From the NCBI GenBank assembly GCA_035494735.1, contig DATJGS010000010.1, positions 1-64,000 on the forward strand: DNA of 64,000 nt, written 5' to 3'. Source of the stretch: DATJGS01 sp035494735 (GTDB taxonomy: Bacteria; Eisenbacteria; RBG-16-71-46). Numbering within the stretch: position 1 is the first letter of the stretch; every line of letters begins with the position of its first letter. Shown piece after piece: positions 42,285-49,278 of this stretch. The position numbers were made by a program, and so were the translations under genes. Under the pieces are notes generated by a model that made no database searches, was not told the DNA's origin, and saw only the letters and a program-made list of their open reading frames with translations.

Positions 42285-43070
42285 CTAGCTCCTCTCCGCA
42301 AACAGCTCTCGGGCCTTTGGCGTGATGCTCGACTCAAAAAGTTCGGTCATTCGGCCGTGCGCCTCGTTGGCCCACTGAAACAGGGCCTCGGGATCTTCCA
42401 CTGGTCTCGCGCCGCTCTCGACAGTTAGGTTCAGCATGTAAACGGGCTGCGCCTCGCTTCCCGCAAAGACAAGATTCAGAAGCGAGGGGCCTGAGCCCAC
42501 GTCGCCCAAGTCCACGACCATTTGGAATGCTGCGCCGGACCTCTGACGTTCCAGTGGAAGCGTCGGAAAGATAGTGAAGACGGTATCGGCGCTGGTGGCC
42601 TTCGGAAGCTCAATTCGGTTGAGGTAGCGAAGAACAGCCTTCACAACTGACCTGGGCTGGAGGACCGTCCGGAAATCAGCGTAGCCACGCCTAAACAACG
42701 GGAACAGATCAGGCCAACCCGGCTCCATTGACAAGTCGTTCGCCACGAACAGTTCGCGGCTCACTTGAAAAAGTCGCTGCCGATCCTCACGCCAGAAGCG
42801 TAGTCGGGCGTCGCCCTGTTCATGAGTTGTCTGGACCGTGCCGTCCCCAATGTTCCAACTAAATTGCACAGCACCGACTGGCAGCTCCTCGACTATCCCG
42901 AACTCGCTCCAGCGCGCGGTCAGAGCCTCTCGGGCGGTGCGGATGGACGTCGGGCCCGGAATAACGTGCACCTCGACAATACGCTCAACGACTGGCGGGT
43001 GAGCGTAGCTGCGGCGGCGTACGGTAGCGGCCCTGCTAGCGTCTGGTGTCGGCATGGACACCCGGATCAT
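42285..43070 (-). CDS. TIGR04255-family protein
   Basis: 261 residues; an internal ATG at 43055 is a possible start. The N-terminal AHPPVVERIVEVHVIPG matches the family's PPxxE opening, and RLFQVSRELFVANDLSMEPGWPDLFPLFRRG plus SVVKAVLRYLNRIELP match its conserved centre, with a strand-rich end (YMLNLTVESGA). The family is called sporadically distributed in TIGRFAMs and has no known function. Its patchy occurrence on islands and adjacency to small unknown genes suggest a defence or selfish role. It is first in a minus-strand three-gene operon, 78 bases downstream of a small zinc-ribbon gene. Confidence 0.82.
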   Translation of the reverse strand: MIRVSMPTPDASRAATVRRRSYAHPPVVERIVEVHVIPGPTSIRTAREALTARWSEFGIVEELPVGAVQFSWNIGDGTVQTTHEQGDARLRFWREDRQRLFQVSRELFVANDLSMEPGWPDLFPLFRRGYADFRTVLQPRSVVKAVLRYLNRIELPKATSADTVFTIFPTLPLERQRSGAAFQMVVDLGDVGSGPSLLNLVFAGSEAQPVYMLNLTVESGARPVEDPEALFQWANEAHGRMTELFESSITPKARELFAERS

Positions 43071-43148
43071 AGGAGAAGCTCAGAGGCGCTCGCAACACGG
43101 TTGGCAGAGCGGCCCGTGGCGCGGCCTTCGGCGGCGCTCCTGGCACCG

Positions 43149-43418
43149 CTACGATTGGTTGTCCTTCGCGTGGAACTCCCGAGGAATCACCTCCCGAGCA
43201 TCAAAGGTCCAGGTCACGCTCCACCGAGCCTGATCATTCCTGCACTTGAGTTCGAGTGGATAGTCAAACGTGGCTGGCACTCCTGACCCTGAGCCTGCCT
43301 GCGCCGAGGCACGCCGAGTGCGCCACCTCGCGTCTGCATCGATCCCGCCGCACTTCGGGCAACAGTCAATATCCGTGCGCGGCCGGTATCCCACGTTGAT
43401 CGTCGTCAACTGCTGCAT
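43149..43418 (-). CDS. Small zinc-ribbon-like protein
   Basis: 89 residues. The ATG at 43418 follows GGAGGG, an excellent ribosome site. It has CPKCGG (20-25) in the first third and a later lone Cys in ELKCRND, then WSVTWTFDAREVIPREFH. Two further Cys could complete a zinc site, although only three or four candidates exist. There is no membrane segment. It lies just upstream of the TIGR04255 operon on the same strand and may be part of it. Confidence 0.6.
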   Translation of the reverse strand: MQQLTTINVGYRPRTDIDCCPKCGGIDADARWRTRRASAQAGSGSGVPATFDYPLELKCRNDQARWSVTWTFDAREVIPREFHAKDNQS

Positions 43419-43730
43419 GTAATCCCTCCGCGAGCGATTGCCGATGGCCTCCGGCATCCCTAGCTACCTGTTGTGCGTCTTGAGTTGCCCCAGCTGTGGG
43501 CAAAGTTCCTGGCGTGACTCCGTTGGCCGTGAACTGCCTGTCCCAGTAACCCGCCTCCGACATGGCTCACGACCGCGACTCGTGGGCTTGGTCAAGCGGA
43601 ACCATTTCAACTCCAGAAGTGCCGCAGGGTCATTCTGCCACACGCCGACCGCGGTGCTACGCTTTCCGGAGGGGCCGTTGCTGCGACCGGCCCAGGCGAG
43701 AAGTGTTATCGATCCGCACGGGAGGCCGCA
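43419..43730. other. 312-base divergent intergenic region
   Basis: This gap separates the minus-strand small zinc-ribbon gene from the plus-strand secreted-protein gene at 43731. It should contain promoters for both, but no clear -35/-10 pair or repeat is visible. GC is lower than in the flanks. Confidence 0.4.
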
Positions 43731-44168
43731 ATGAAGAGAAAGCTACTGACTTTGAGCGCCGCAGTTCTGTGTTTGGCTGGCTTGTTCGTCTGGTTAGATG
43801 CAAGGCTCGCGCGCTCGTCAGTTTCGAGCCCGGCCGCCTCTGACGTAGCGACACTGAGCGGCGTCGCGAACGATGGCGAGACTATCCCACTTCCCACTTT
43901 CTCGGACGGGACGCCGGCCACCGAGGCGGAGTGCTCGTGGACTGTCAGTGTCAATCAGCTATCGCAGTCCCTCTCGGGTGGCCCGCATTCCATCCATTGC
44001 TCGGCCGAGGGGCGACTGATTAGCGTCTTCTGGTGCACAAACGAAGACTGCTTGGCGGGGCGCGTGGCGGGCGCGGCGAACTATATGATCATTGCGGTTC
44101 GTGGCTCTAACCTGCCGACGAATGCTCGCGCGTCGACTTGGGGCGCCGCAAAGGCCCGGTATCGCTAG
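43731..44168 (+). CDS. Exported protein of unknown function
   Basis: 145 residues. The ATG at 43731 follows GGGAGG. An N-terminal signal/anchor (LLTLSAAVLCLAGLFVWLD) is followed by a polar body with several Cys (ECSWTVSVN, HSIHCSAEG, FWCTNEDCLAG) that could form disulfides. No family is recognised. A lipoprotein gene follows after 52 bases on the same strand, so the two may form a small envelope operon within the island. Confidence 0.55.
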   Translation: MKRKLLTLSAAVLCLAGLFVWLDARLARSSVSSPAASDVATLSGVANDGETIPLPTFSDGTPATEAECSWTVSVNQLSQSLSGGPHSIHCSAEGRLISVFWCTNEDCLAGRVAGAANYMIIAVRGSNLPTNARASTWGAAKARYR

Positions 44169-44220
44169 GCCGCTCCGGACTACTGTTCGCGGGAGATCTG
44201 TCCCATTCGATGGAGGCGTC

Positions 44221-44916
44221 ATGCGTCGGGTATTGCTGGCGTTGCTGCTGTGCTTCGCCTGTGCATCCTGCGGGCGCAAAGGAACGCAGACCTCGGCGCC
44301 AGTAGCCAGAGCGCCAGAAGCAACGCCCTACGAGTTCCTCGACACGGTTCTAAAGAGCCTCGCTCGGGCCCAGACGGGAATCAAGATGGTTGAGGACGCG
44401 AGCACACAGTCCGACCTCGTTGACCTCATGACGGCAAACCAGAATGCCTCAATCGCGCTGAGGATGGCCGAGAACGAACTCAGGCCGTTTGCGGCATCTC
44501 AGGACAGCACGCGCCGCGATGCGGTCGAGGCAATTCTCAACGGCTACGAGATGATCGGCAATTCGCTGGACCTGCAATTGCGCGGCTACGAGAAGATAGA
44601 CTCTGCGAGAACAGCGGATGCGCTTCTCGGTATGAGGAAGATGGTTAGCGACGGGAGGGTTGCCTACCAGCAGGGGTCGGCAGTGCTCATTGACGCGGCG
44701 GGGTTGGCTCTGGGCTCTGCAATCGTTCCTTCGCCTGGAGATTCCAGCCAGCACATTGCGCTCAACCTGTCTGCGTCGGAGAAGGCACAACTACTAGCAG
44801 CGACAGATTCGCTCTTCGGAGCCGACGTTCAGACAGTCGGCGACGCATCTGGCCCACTTGCGGCAGCAATGGTCATGAGAAAGTGGCTTGACCAAGAGTG
44901 GCGGCTCGCGCGCTAG
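44221..44916 (+). CDS. Putative lipoprotein of unknown function
   Basis: 231 residues; the ATG at 44221 follows GGAGG. A signal peptide with lipobox-like sequence (CFACASC) puts an acylated Cys near residue 17. The rest is mainly helical, with long amphipathic stretches (VLKSLARAQTGIKMVEDAS, SIALRMAENELRPF, GYEMIGNSLDLQLRGYEKI, VGDASGPLAAAMVMRKWLDQEW). No family is recognised. Its stop is 110 bases from the GTG chosen for the DUF6338-like gene. Confidence 0.6.
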   Translation: MRRVLLALLLCFACASCGRKGTQTSAPVARAPEATPYEFLDTVLKSLARAQTGIKMVEDASTQSDLVDLMTANQNASIALRMAENELRPFAASQDSTRRDAVEAILNGYEMIGNSLDLQLRGYEKIDSARTADALLGMRKMVSDGRVAYQQGSAVLIDAAGLALGSAIVPSPGDSSQHIALNLSASEKAQLLAATDSLFGADVQTVGDASGPLAAAMVMRKWLDQEWRLAR

Positions 44917-45026
44917 GCTGGAGCGTCCGGCATCGACATGGATCTTGTTCGGACCACATGGTCGAGCCGTCTTGCCGCCAGGCCGCTGATTCAACCACCC
45001 CGACCAGTGAAGGGAGCACACCCACA

Positions 45027-45647
45027 GTGCCCGAGCACGTTCTCTCAAGGGACATCCTTGCTGTTCTCTGGTTTCTCTTGCCAGGCTTCGTGGCAGCGTG
45101 GGTCTTTGCGGGGCTCACAGCCTATCCAAAGCTCTCCGAGTTCGAGCGCGTAGTTGAGGCGTTGATCTTTACTGCCTTCGCCCAAACTGCGACCTTCGTC
45201 GTCCGAGGCCTACTCATCGGAATCGGCCACTTGTGGAGTCTTGGTCCGTGGAGCGATGACGTTGGTCGCGCGTGGTCAATATCCATTGCTCTGATCTTGG
45301 GGCTCGCCTTTGCCCGTGCTGCAAGCCGAGACTCGGTTCACAGGAGGCTTAGAGAATGGGGATTCACACCGCTCACTGGCTTCCCTTCCGAGTGGTTTGG
45401 CGTATTCAGAGAGCGCATCGGAACGCATGCAGTCGTTCTCCACATGAGTAACGAGAGGCGCCTGTACGCACGAGTAGACGAGTTCCCGAACAACGCTCAG
45501 TCAGGTCATTTTTCGCTCTACGACGCGGCCTGGCTGGATCGGGCGAACAACCAGACGGCCTTGACTGGCGTCGCTCGTATCCTTGTGCCAGCTGCTGACG
45601 TATCCCTTGTGGAGTTCTTGGAGATCAAGGAGGAACGCAATGGGTGA
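45027..45647 (+). CDS. DUF6338-like membrane protein
   Basis: 206 residues from a GTG start with AGGGAG upstream. A longer in-frame start at 44898 would overlap the lipoprotein gene. Membrane segments are about 10-30 (ILAVLWFLLPGFVAAWVFAGLT), 45-65 (VEALIFTAFAQTATFVVRGLL) and 80-100 (AWSISIALILGLAFARA), then a cytosolic C-terminal domain of about 100 residues (WFGVFRERIGTHAVVLHMSNERRLYARVDEFPNNAQSGHFSLYDA). The LLPGFxAAW opening and FERVVEALIFT are typical of DUF6338, a family of membrane proteins found on islands, function unknown. The downstream 49-residue gene starts within its last codons. Confidence 0.7.
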   Translation: MPEHVLSRDILAVLWFLLPGFVAAWVFAGLTAYPKLSEFERVVEALIFTAFAQTATFVVRGLLIGIGHLWSLGPWSDDVGRAWSISIALILGLAFARAASRDSVHRRLREWGFTPLTGFPSEWFGVFRERIGTHAVVLHMSNERRLYARVDEFPNNAQSGHFSLYDAAWLDRANNQTALTGVARILVPAADVSLVEFLEIKEERNG

Positions 45648-45789
45648 CATGAGGAAACAACCACTCGTCCAGCCGTCGCCTGGGGAGTACGAGCACAGAG
45701 GCGGCGTGACGATAGATCCGAGGCCCGGAGTGAAGCCACCCCCCCCACCTCCTCCTCCTCCCCCACCACCGCCTCCCCCACAAAAGTAG
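45640..45789 (+). CDS. Polyproline microprotein coupled to the DUF6338-like gene
   Basis: 49 residues. The ATG at 45640 follows AAGGAGG at 6-base spacing and overlaps the stop of the DUF6338-like gene by 8 bases. The product begins MGDMRKQPLVQPSPGEYEHRGG and ends in 15 consecutive prolines followed by QK. The Pro codons are mixed (CCA, CCC, CCT, CCG), so the run is not a simple base repeat and appears selected at the protein level. A long polyproline run stalls ribosomes without EF-P. A role as a binding peptide, stall peptide or small partner of the membrane protein is possible. Confidence 0.6.
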   Translation: MGDMRKQPLVQPSPGEYEHRGGVTIDPRPGVKPPPPPPPPPPPPPPPQK

Positions 45790-45821
45790 TAGGGTTTGCG
45801 GAGCGGCTCTGTGTCGAACCA

Positions 45822-46520
45822 CTAAGACGCGCCCAAATCACTAGCTGAGAGCTCTCTAAGCGCACCGCCTCGCGAATCGTAGGCCCGGCCACCCTTTGGA
45901 ATCGCGAGGGCCAGAAGACTCTTTCGCAGCGGCCGACAATCGAGCTTGATCTGCGCGCGTAGGGATTTCCCCGCCTCATAGGCGAGTAGGTCGGCCACCT
46001 CCAGCTCCCTAGCACTGTCTCCCTTCGGTATCACGGCAATGCTCCCAACGCGGCTGTCGTCGCGAAGCCCTCTATTGAATGCCCCGATGACGTTCCCGAC
46101 TCCATCCCTCTGTTCGAAGTAGAACTCCACGCTTGCGTCTTCCAGGCCGAGTCTGTCGAGATGTCTCCAAGTCGTTTGGAACAGGTTGTCCGCGCAGAAC
46201 TCGTATCTCGCACGCTCGTCCTTTAGGGCCGATGGAGACGTTCTGTCTGTGACGAGCGAACAGGCGGGAGCAAAGATGCCGGAGCGATTGACGAGTCCAA
46301 TGAGTGCCGGGATTAGTGCATCGTGCTTTGCTCCCAGTCGGTTATTCTCATAGTCCGTGAAGTGAAAGGACTCCAAACCGAACTCCTTGAGGATCGCCAC
46401 CCAGTCGCTGCGAAGGCTCGGCCATCGATCCGCTAAGGCAACGCCTCCCGCTACCGTAAAGATGCGAGCAGCGCCCACGCTTATTTCACTCTCATCGCAG
46501 AATGCCTTCAGCACGACCAC
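45822..46520 (-). CDS. DUF3800-family protein
   Basis: 232 residues from the GTG at 46520, with AAGGAG 9 bases upstream. The N-terminal LKAFCDESEISV is the DUF3800 D-E-S start (usually FxDESG) and is followed by FTVAGGVALADRWPSLRSDWVAILKEFG. The rest has HFTDYENNRLGAKHD, a conserved-type D/E-rich segment (VEFYFEQRDGVGNVIGAFNRG) and AVIPKGDSARELEVADLLAYEAGKSL at the end, where D-LLAY is characteristic. DUF3800 proteins are RNase-H-like in fold, occur on mobile elements and near defence genes, and have no settled activity. The acidic residues suggest a metal-dependent nuclease. It diverges from the zinc-finger gene at 46596. Confidence 0.75.
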   Translation of the reverse strand: MVVLKAFCDESEISVGAARIFTVAGGVALADRWPSLRSDWVAILKEFGLESFHFTDYENNRLGAKHDALIPALIGLVNRSGIFAPACSLVTDRTSPSALKDERARYEFCADNLFQTTWRHLDRLGLEDASVEFYFEQRDGVGNVIGAFNRGLRDDSRVGSIAVIPKGDSARELEVADLLAYEAGKSLRAQIKLDCRPLRKSLLALAIPKGGRAYDSRGGALRELSASDLGAS

Positions 46521-46595
46521 GAGGCGGGGCTCCTTTTCACGAGACGACACGAAGACTAGAGACGAGCAAGATCCTGTCGGAATGGTACCGCGCAT

Positions 46596-47099
46596 TTGCC
46601 AATTGATTTCGACTCCCACGGAGGGGACCTGAAGGCGACAACGAATGACTTCCCCTCTGTCACCATTGTGGGGCGGGAACGAGTGTGGAGCTTTCAGCCG
46701 CCCGACGTGGAAATCGCCTGGACGCCTTGCCACCTTGGCGGTCAGCGCCCCTGGTACGTCTGCCCCAACTGCGAGCGGCGCTGCGGAAGGCTCTACCTAG
46801 TTCAGGGGCTCTACTGGTGCCGCACGTGTGCAAACCTCGCCTACCAGAGCCAGAGAGATAGCGCCCTTTCCCGTCACATTCGGAGAGCGCAGAAGATCCG
46901 AGAGAAGCTGGGCGCAGGCGCCAACTTGCTGGTGCCCTTTCCGCCGAAGCCTAGGGGGATGCACTGGATGACGTACAGGCGGCTTAGCGCGCAAGACTCC
47001 GAGGCAATCGCATGCGTGTCCAGAGGGGCTGAGCTCTACTTCGCGTCAATCAGTGCCAGTCTCCAACGTATCGAGAATCGAATGAGACGACGGCGCTAG
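46596..47099 (+). CDS. Zinc-ribbon protein common on mobile islands
   Basis: 167 residues with a TTG start; an ATG at 46582 is out of frame. The core IAWTPCHLGGQRPWYVCPNCERRCGRLYLVQGLYWCRTCANLAYQSQRD has two CxxC pairs forming a zinc ribbon, followed by HIRRAQKIREKLG and FPPKPRGMHWMTYRRL. Similar proteins with the TPCxxGGxRPW...CP..C pattern recur in genomic islands and prophage-like regions, with no function assigned. The C-terminus is basic (RMRRRR), compatible with nucleic-acid binding. The stop overlaps the convergent gene's stop by 4 bases. Confidence 0.7.
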   Translation: MPIDFDSHGGDLKATTNDFPSVTIVGRERVWSFQPPDVEIAWTPCHLGGQRPWYVCPNCERRCGRLYLVQGLYWCRTCANLAYQSQRDSALSRHIRRAQKIREKLGAGANLLVPFPPKPRGMHWMTYRRLSAQDSEAIACVSRGAELYFASISASLQRIENRMRRRR

Positions 47100-47551
47100 T
47101 CCGGGCTCGAGTCTGCCAGACGGCCGGGAAGTTGCGCGTTGGAGTAGACGCGCTGGCTGCGGCGACCAAAGTAGTTCCAGAGCAGCAGCGCCGTAGATGT
47201 CTCCGCCGCCCATCCGCGGCCTGTACGCCTCTCCAGAACCCAACGATAGCCCTGGCCGCCCGCGCGGAATTCGCGGACTCGCATGTCCGGGCTGAGGAGG
47301 TCGCGGGTGAGAGCCAGCGCGCGGGTTGATGCCTCCAGCGGTTGGCCCTCGACGTGTTCGTGAAGGCCGCAGCTTGTGAAGACAACGATCTCCCCGTCCT
47401 CCGGGTGCAGCGTGACTTCGAAACCGTCGGGAGACGGCCTCGGAAAGACGAGCGTCCCATCCTCCCGCCACGCGTGAGGAACCCCAGGGTGGGCGGACAG
47501 GATGGCCTTGGCTTGGGCACGGAGTTCTTCTGCGTACGCTCCGGCGCTCAC
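47096..47551 (-). CDS. Small protein of unknown function
   Basis: 151 residues with a GTG start, GGGG upstream. The sequence is helical then strand-rich (AQAKAILSAHPGVPHAWREDGTLVFPRPSPDGFEVTLHPEDGEIVVFTS, then RALALTRDLLSPDMRVREFR, YRWVLERRTG, LWNYFGRRSQ). It has no Cys pair, no membrane segment and no recognised family. The convergent arrangement with the zinc-ribbon gene suggests separate transcription. It is part of the island cargo and has the same moderate GC codon style. Confidence 0.5.
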   Translation of the reverse strand: MSAGAYAEELRAQAKAILSAHPGVPHAWREDGTLVFPRPSPDGFEVTLHPEDGEIVVFTSCGLHEHVEGQPLEASTRALALTRDLLSPDMRVREFRAGGQGYRWVLERRTGRGWAAETSTALLLWNYFGRRSQRVYSNAQLPGRLADSSPD

Positions 47552-47586
47552 GTCCCCTCACGTCTGGCTAACTGAACGCCTGTGGA

Positions 47587-47604
47587 GTTCCTGCGCTTCC
47601 TAGC
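47587..47604 (+). pseudogene. Possible relic of a DUF3631-like gene
   Basis: GTTCCTGCGCTTCCTAGC is identical to 49497-49514 inside the DUF3631-type ATPase gene and, read in the same frame, gives FLRFLA; similarity fades after LP. It is followed by a C-rich tract (about 47660-47683). In a short gap with no gene, this looks like the remnant of a second, lost copy, or a recombination scar. Confidence 0.3.
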
Positions 47605-47719
47605 GCTGCCTGACCCCCACCGAATGCCCGCGCACGCGGGCCGGGCTTGTTCGACACCCCCCCTACCCCCCGTCCGCTCCACGCCGCAGTTTACAGCAGG
47701 AGCTACGAGAAACGGCGCG

Positions 47720-48901
47720 CTAGTCTCGTTTCTGCGGAGCATCCCGCCTGAATGGCTCGCCGGTCGCGTAGAGCGGTTGGAGCAGCGCGCGCCGAGTCCT
47801 CGCGTAGTCTTTTTGAAAGTTGCTGTAGCTGGCCTTCGCTCTTGTCGGCTTCTTGAGCTTCCACCTCGCGTGCAGCGCCGACCACGTGGGTTTGCCCCGC
47901 CTCATCTCGCGCTCGACGAACCGAAAACGTTCGAGGCTCCTGGAGCCAATGGATCTCGTCCTGCCACCTACCATTTGGCGCTGAAAATAGGCGTAGACGG
48001 CCTCAACGCTCTTCGCCGAAACCCACGGGGCAATCGTCAGAACGATTCGCCCCTGCGTCAGGCCACGCTCTTGGCGCTGCGTCGTCGTGATATCGATGGC
48101 GGGCGAGACGGGGAATTCCCCGGTCAGCACATAGCGGGCTGCCTTCGCCTCGGGCCACCAGAGCAGCCAGGTGAGGGCGTTCGCGGCCTTCTTCAAGTCA
48201 TCGAGCAGGCAGCCCGGCAGGATGTGGATTGGCTCCTGACTTCTCTTGCCGGGCTCCCACTGGAGGCTGCGAGTCGCGGCTGACAAGTCGCCGAGAATGG
48301 GAACGTAGCGGACGTCGTTCCACTTCTTCCGGCCCCACGCGCATTCCAGTTTGACGTCGCGCCCCGTGATAACGCGACCGTCGGGCAGGGTGTCCGCGCG
48401 CAGCTTCTTCCACCGCTCCCAAGACTTGACACCCACGAGCGGCATCCGGACTGCTTCGAGGTCCGCCCTTGAGAGATAGCGGTAGGCCGGTGACGCGACA
48501 AAGGCCTCTGCCTCGTCGTCCGTGAGCGTCCCGCCGGCCAGCACGTCGCGCCGAAAGCTAGTAACGGCCGTGTGCTCGCTCGCGATAGTCGCAAAGTGCT
48601 CGGTCAGAAGCTCAGACCTATCTCTCTCGGGGTCCTTCAACAACCGCTGCAGGGTCTGCTCCGGCCCGCGCAGTTTCTCCCGACGTTGCCTTGGGCGAGC
48701 GGGGCCTGCCGCCTTGGCACTGTCGTACACGCCCAGTAGACGACCGATCTCTTCAAGAGCGTCCTCGAAGGCGTACAGGGCATTCCCCTCGACAGAGTCA
48801 ATCGTCGTCTTGCTCATGCCCGCCATGACTTCGGGAGGTACTTCGCGCCTGAGATGGCGGCCCAGCCTTCTCCGCAGTCGCTCTCGTGCACTTGTTTCCA
48901 T
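47720..48901 (-). CDS. Protein of unknown function, divergent from the excisionase
   Basis: 393 residues. The ATG at 48901 follows GGAGGAG, an excellent site; longer starts are weaker. The N-terminus is strongly charged and helical (ERLRRRLGRHLRREVPPEVMAGM). The middle has AVTSFRRDVLAGGTLTDDEAEAFVASPAYRYLSRADLE. The C-terminus is basic with aromatic residues (IAPWVSAKSVEAVYAYFQRQMVGG, PTWSALHARWKLKKP). No family is recognised, but the organisation recalls island proteins that bind DNA or act as replication accessories. It is transcribed away from the HTH gene at 48987 across an 85-base gap, a typical place for the island's control region. Confidence 0.6.
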   Translation of the reverse strand: METSARERLRRRLGRHLRREVPPEVMAGMSKTTIDSVEGNALYAFEDALEEIGRLLGVYDSAKAAGPARPRQRREKLRGPEQTLQRLLKDPERDRSELLTEHFATIASEHTAVTSFRRDVLAGGTLTDDEAEAFVASPAYRYLSRADLEAVRMPLVGVKSWERWKKLRADTLPDGRVITGRDVKLECAWGRKKWNDVRYVPILGDLSAATRSLQWEPGKRSQEPIHILPGCLLDDLKKAANALTWLLWWPEAKAARYVLTGEFPVSPAIDITTTQRQERGLTQGRIVLTIAPWVSAKSVEAVYAYFQRQMVGGRTRSIGSRSLERFRFVEREMRRGKPTWSALHARWKLKKPTRAKASYSNFQKDYARTRRALLQPLYATGEPFRRDAPQKRD

Positions 48902-48986
48902 GTCTCCTCCTACGGCACTCACAAATGGAGATGCTCGTCGCCCATAGTCTAGAGCACGGGACGACACCCGTAGAAAGCGAGGAGCA

Positions 48987-49217
48987 ATGACGGAAGGGAA
49001 TCGAGCGCTGCTGAGGCCAGCCGAGGTCGCTCGCCTGCTCGGTCTTACCACGGGGCGGATCTACCAGCTGATTCAGGCTAGGGAGATTCCGGCTGTTCGG
49101 GTTGGAGGGGCGTGGCGAGTGCCTGCGGCTGCCTGGGAGCAGTGGCTCCGGAGACAGTGCGACAACGCCCTGGCGCTGACCGTAAGGACGCGCGACGGGA
49201 GTCGAGCGAATACCTAG
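48987..49217 (+). CDS. Excisionase/MerR-type HTH DNA-binding protein
   Basis: 76 residues; the ATG follows GAGGAGC. The sequence LLRPAEVARLLGLTTGRIYQLIQAREIPAVRVGGAWRVPAAAWEQWLR is the standard excisionase-family winged helix, in which the first helices fit the DNA and VGGAWRVP makes the wing. Such proteins act as recombination directionality factors or as repressors of an integrase operon. It opens the plus-strand module running to the integrase and is 61 bases before the ATPase gene. Confidence 0.85.
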   Translation: MTEGNRALLRPAEVARLLGLTTGRIYQLIQAREIPAVRVGGAWRVPAAAWEQWLRRQCDNALALTVRTRDGSRANT

Positions 49218-49278
49218 GGCCAACAACGCAAACGCCCAGCGGGTCAGGCCGGGCGCGCGTTGAAGAAAGGAATCAACG

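Noticed and set aside
47655..47683. C-rich tract possibly a structured RNA or G-quadruplex
   Set aside because: Simple composition within a gap; no regular G/C spacing on either strand.
47582..48283. 233-codon plus-strand frame
   Set aside because: Antisense of the 47720 gene beyond its first residues; no ribosome site or family.
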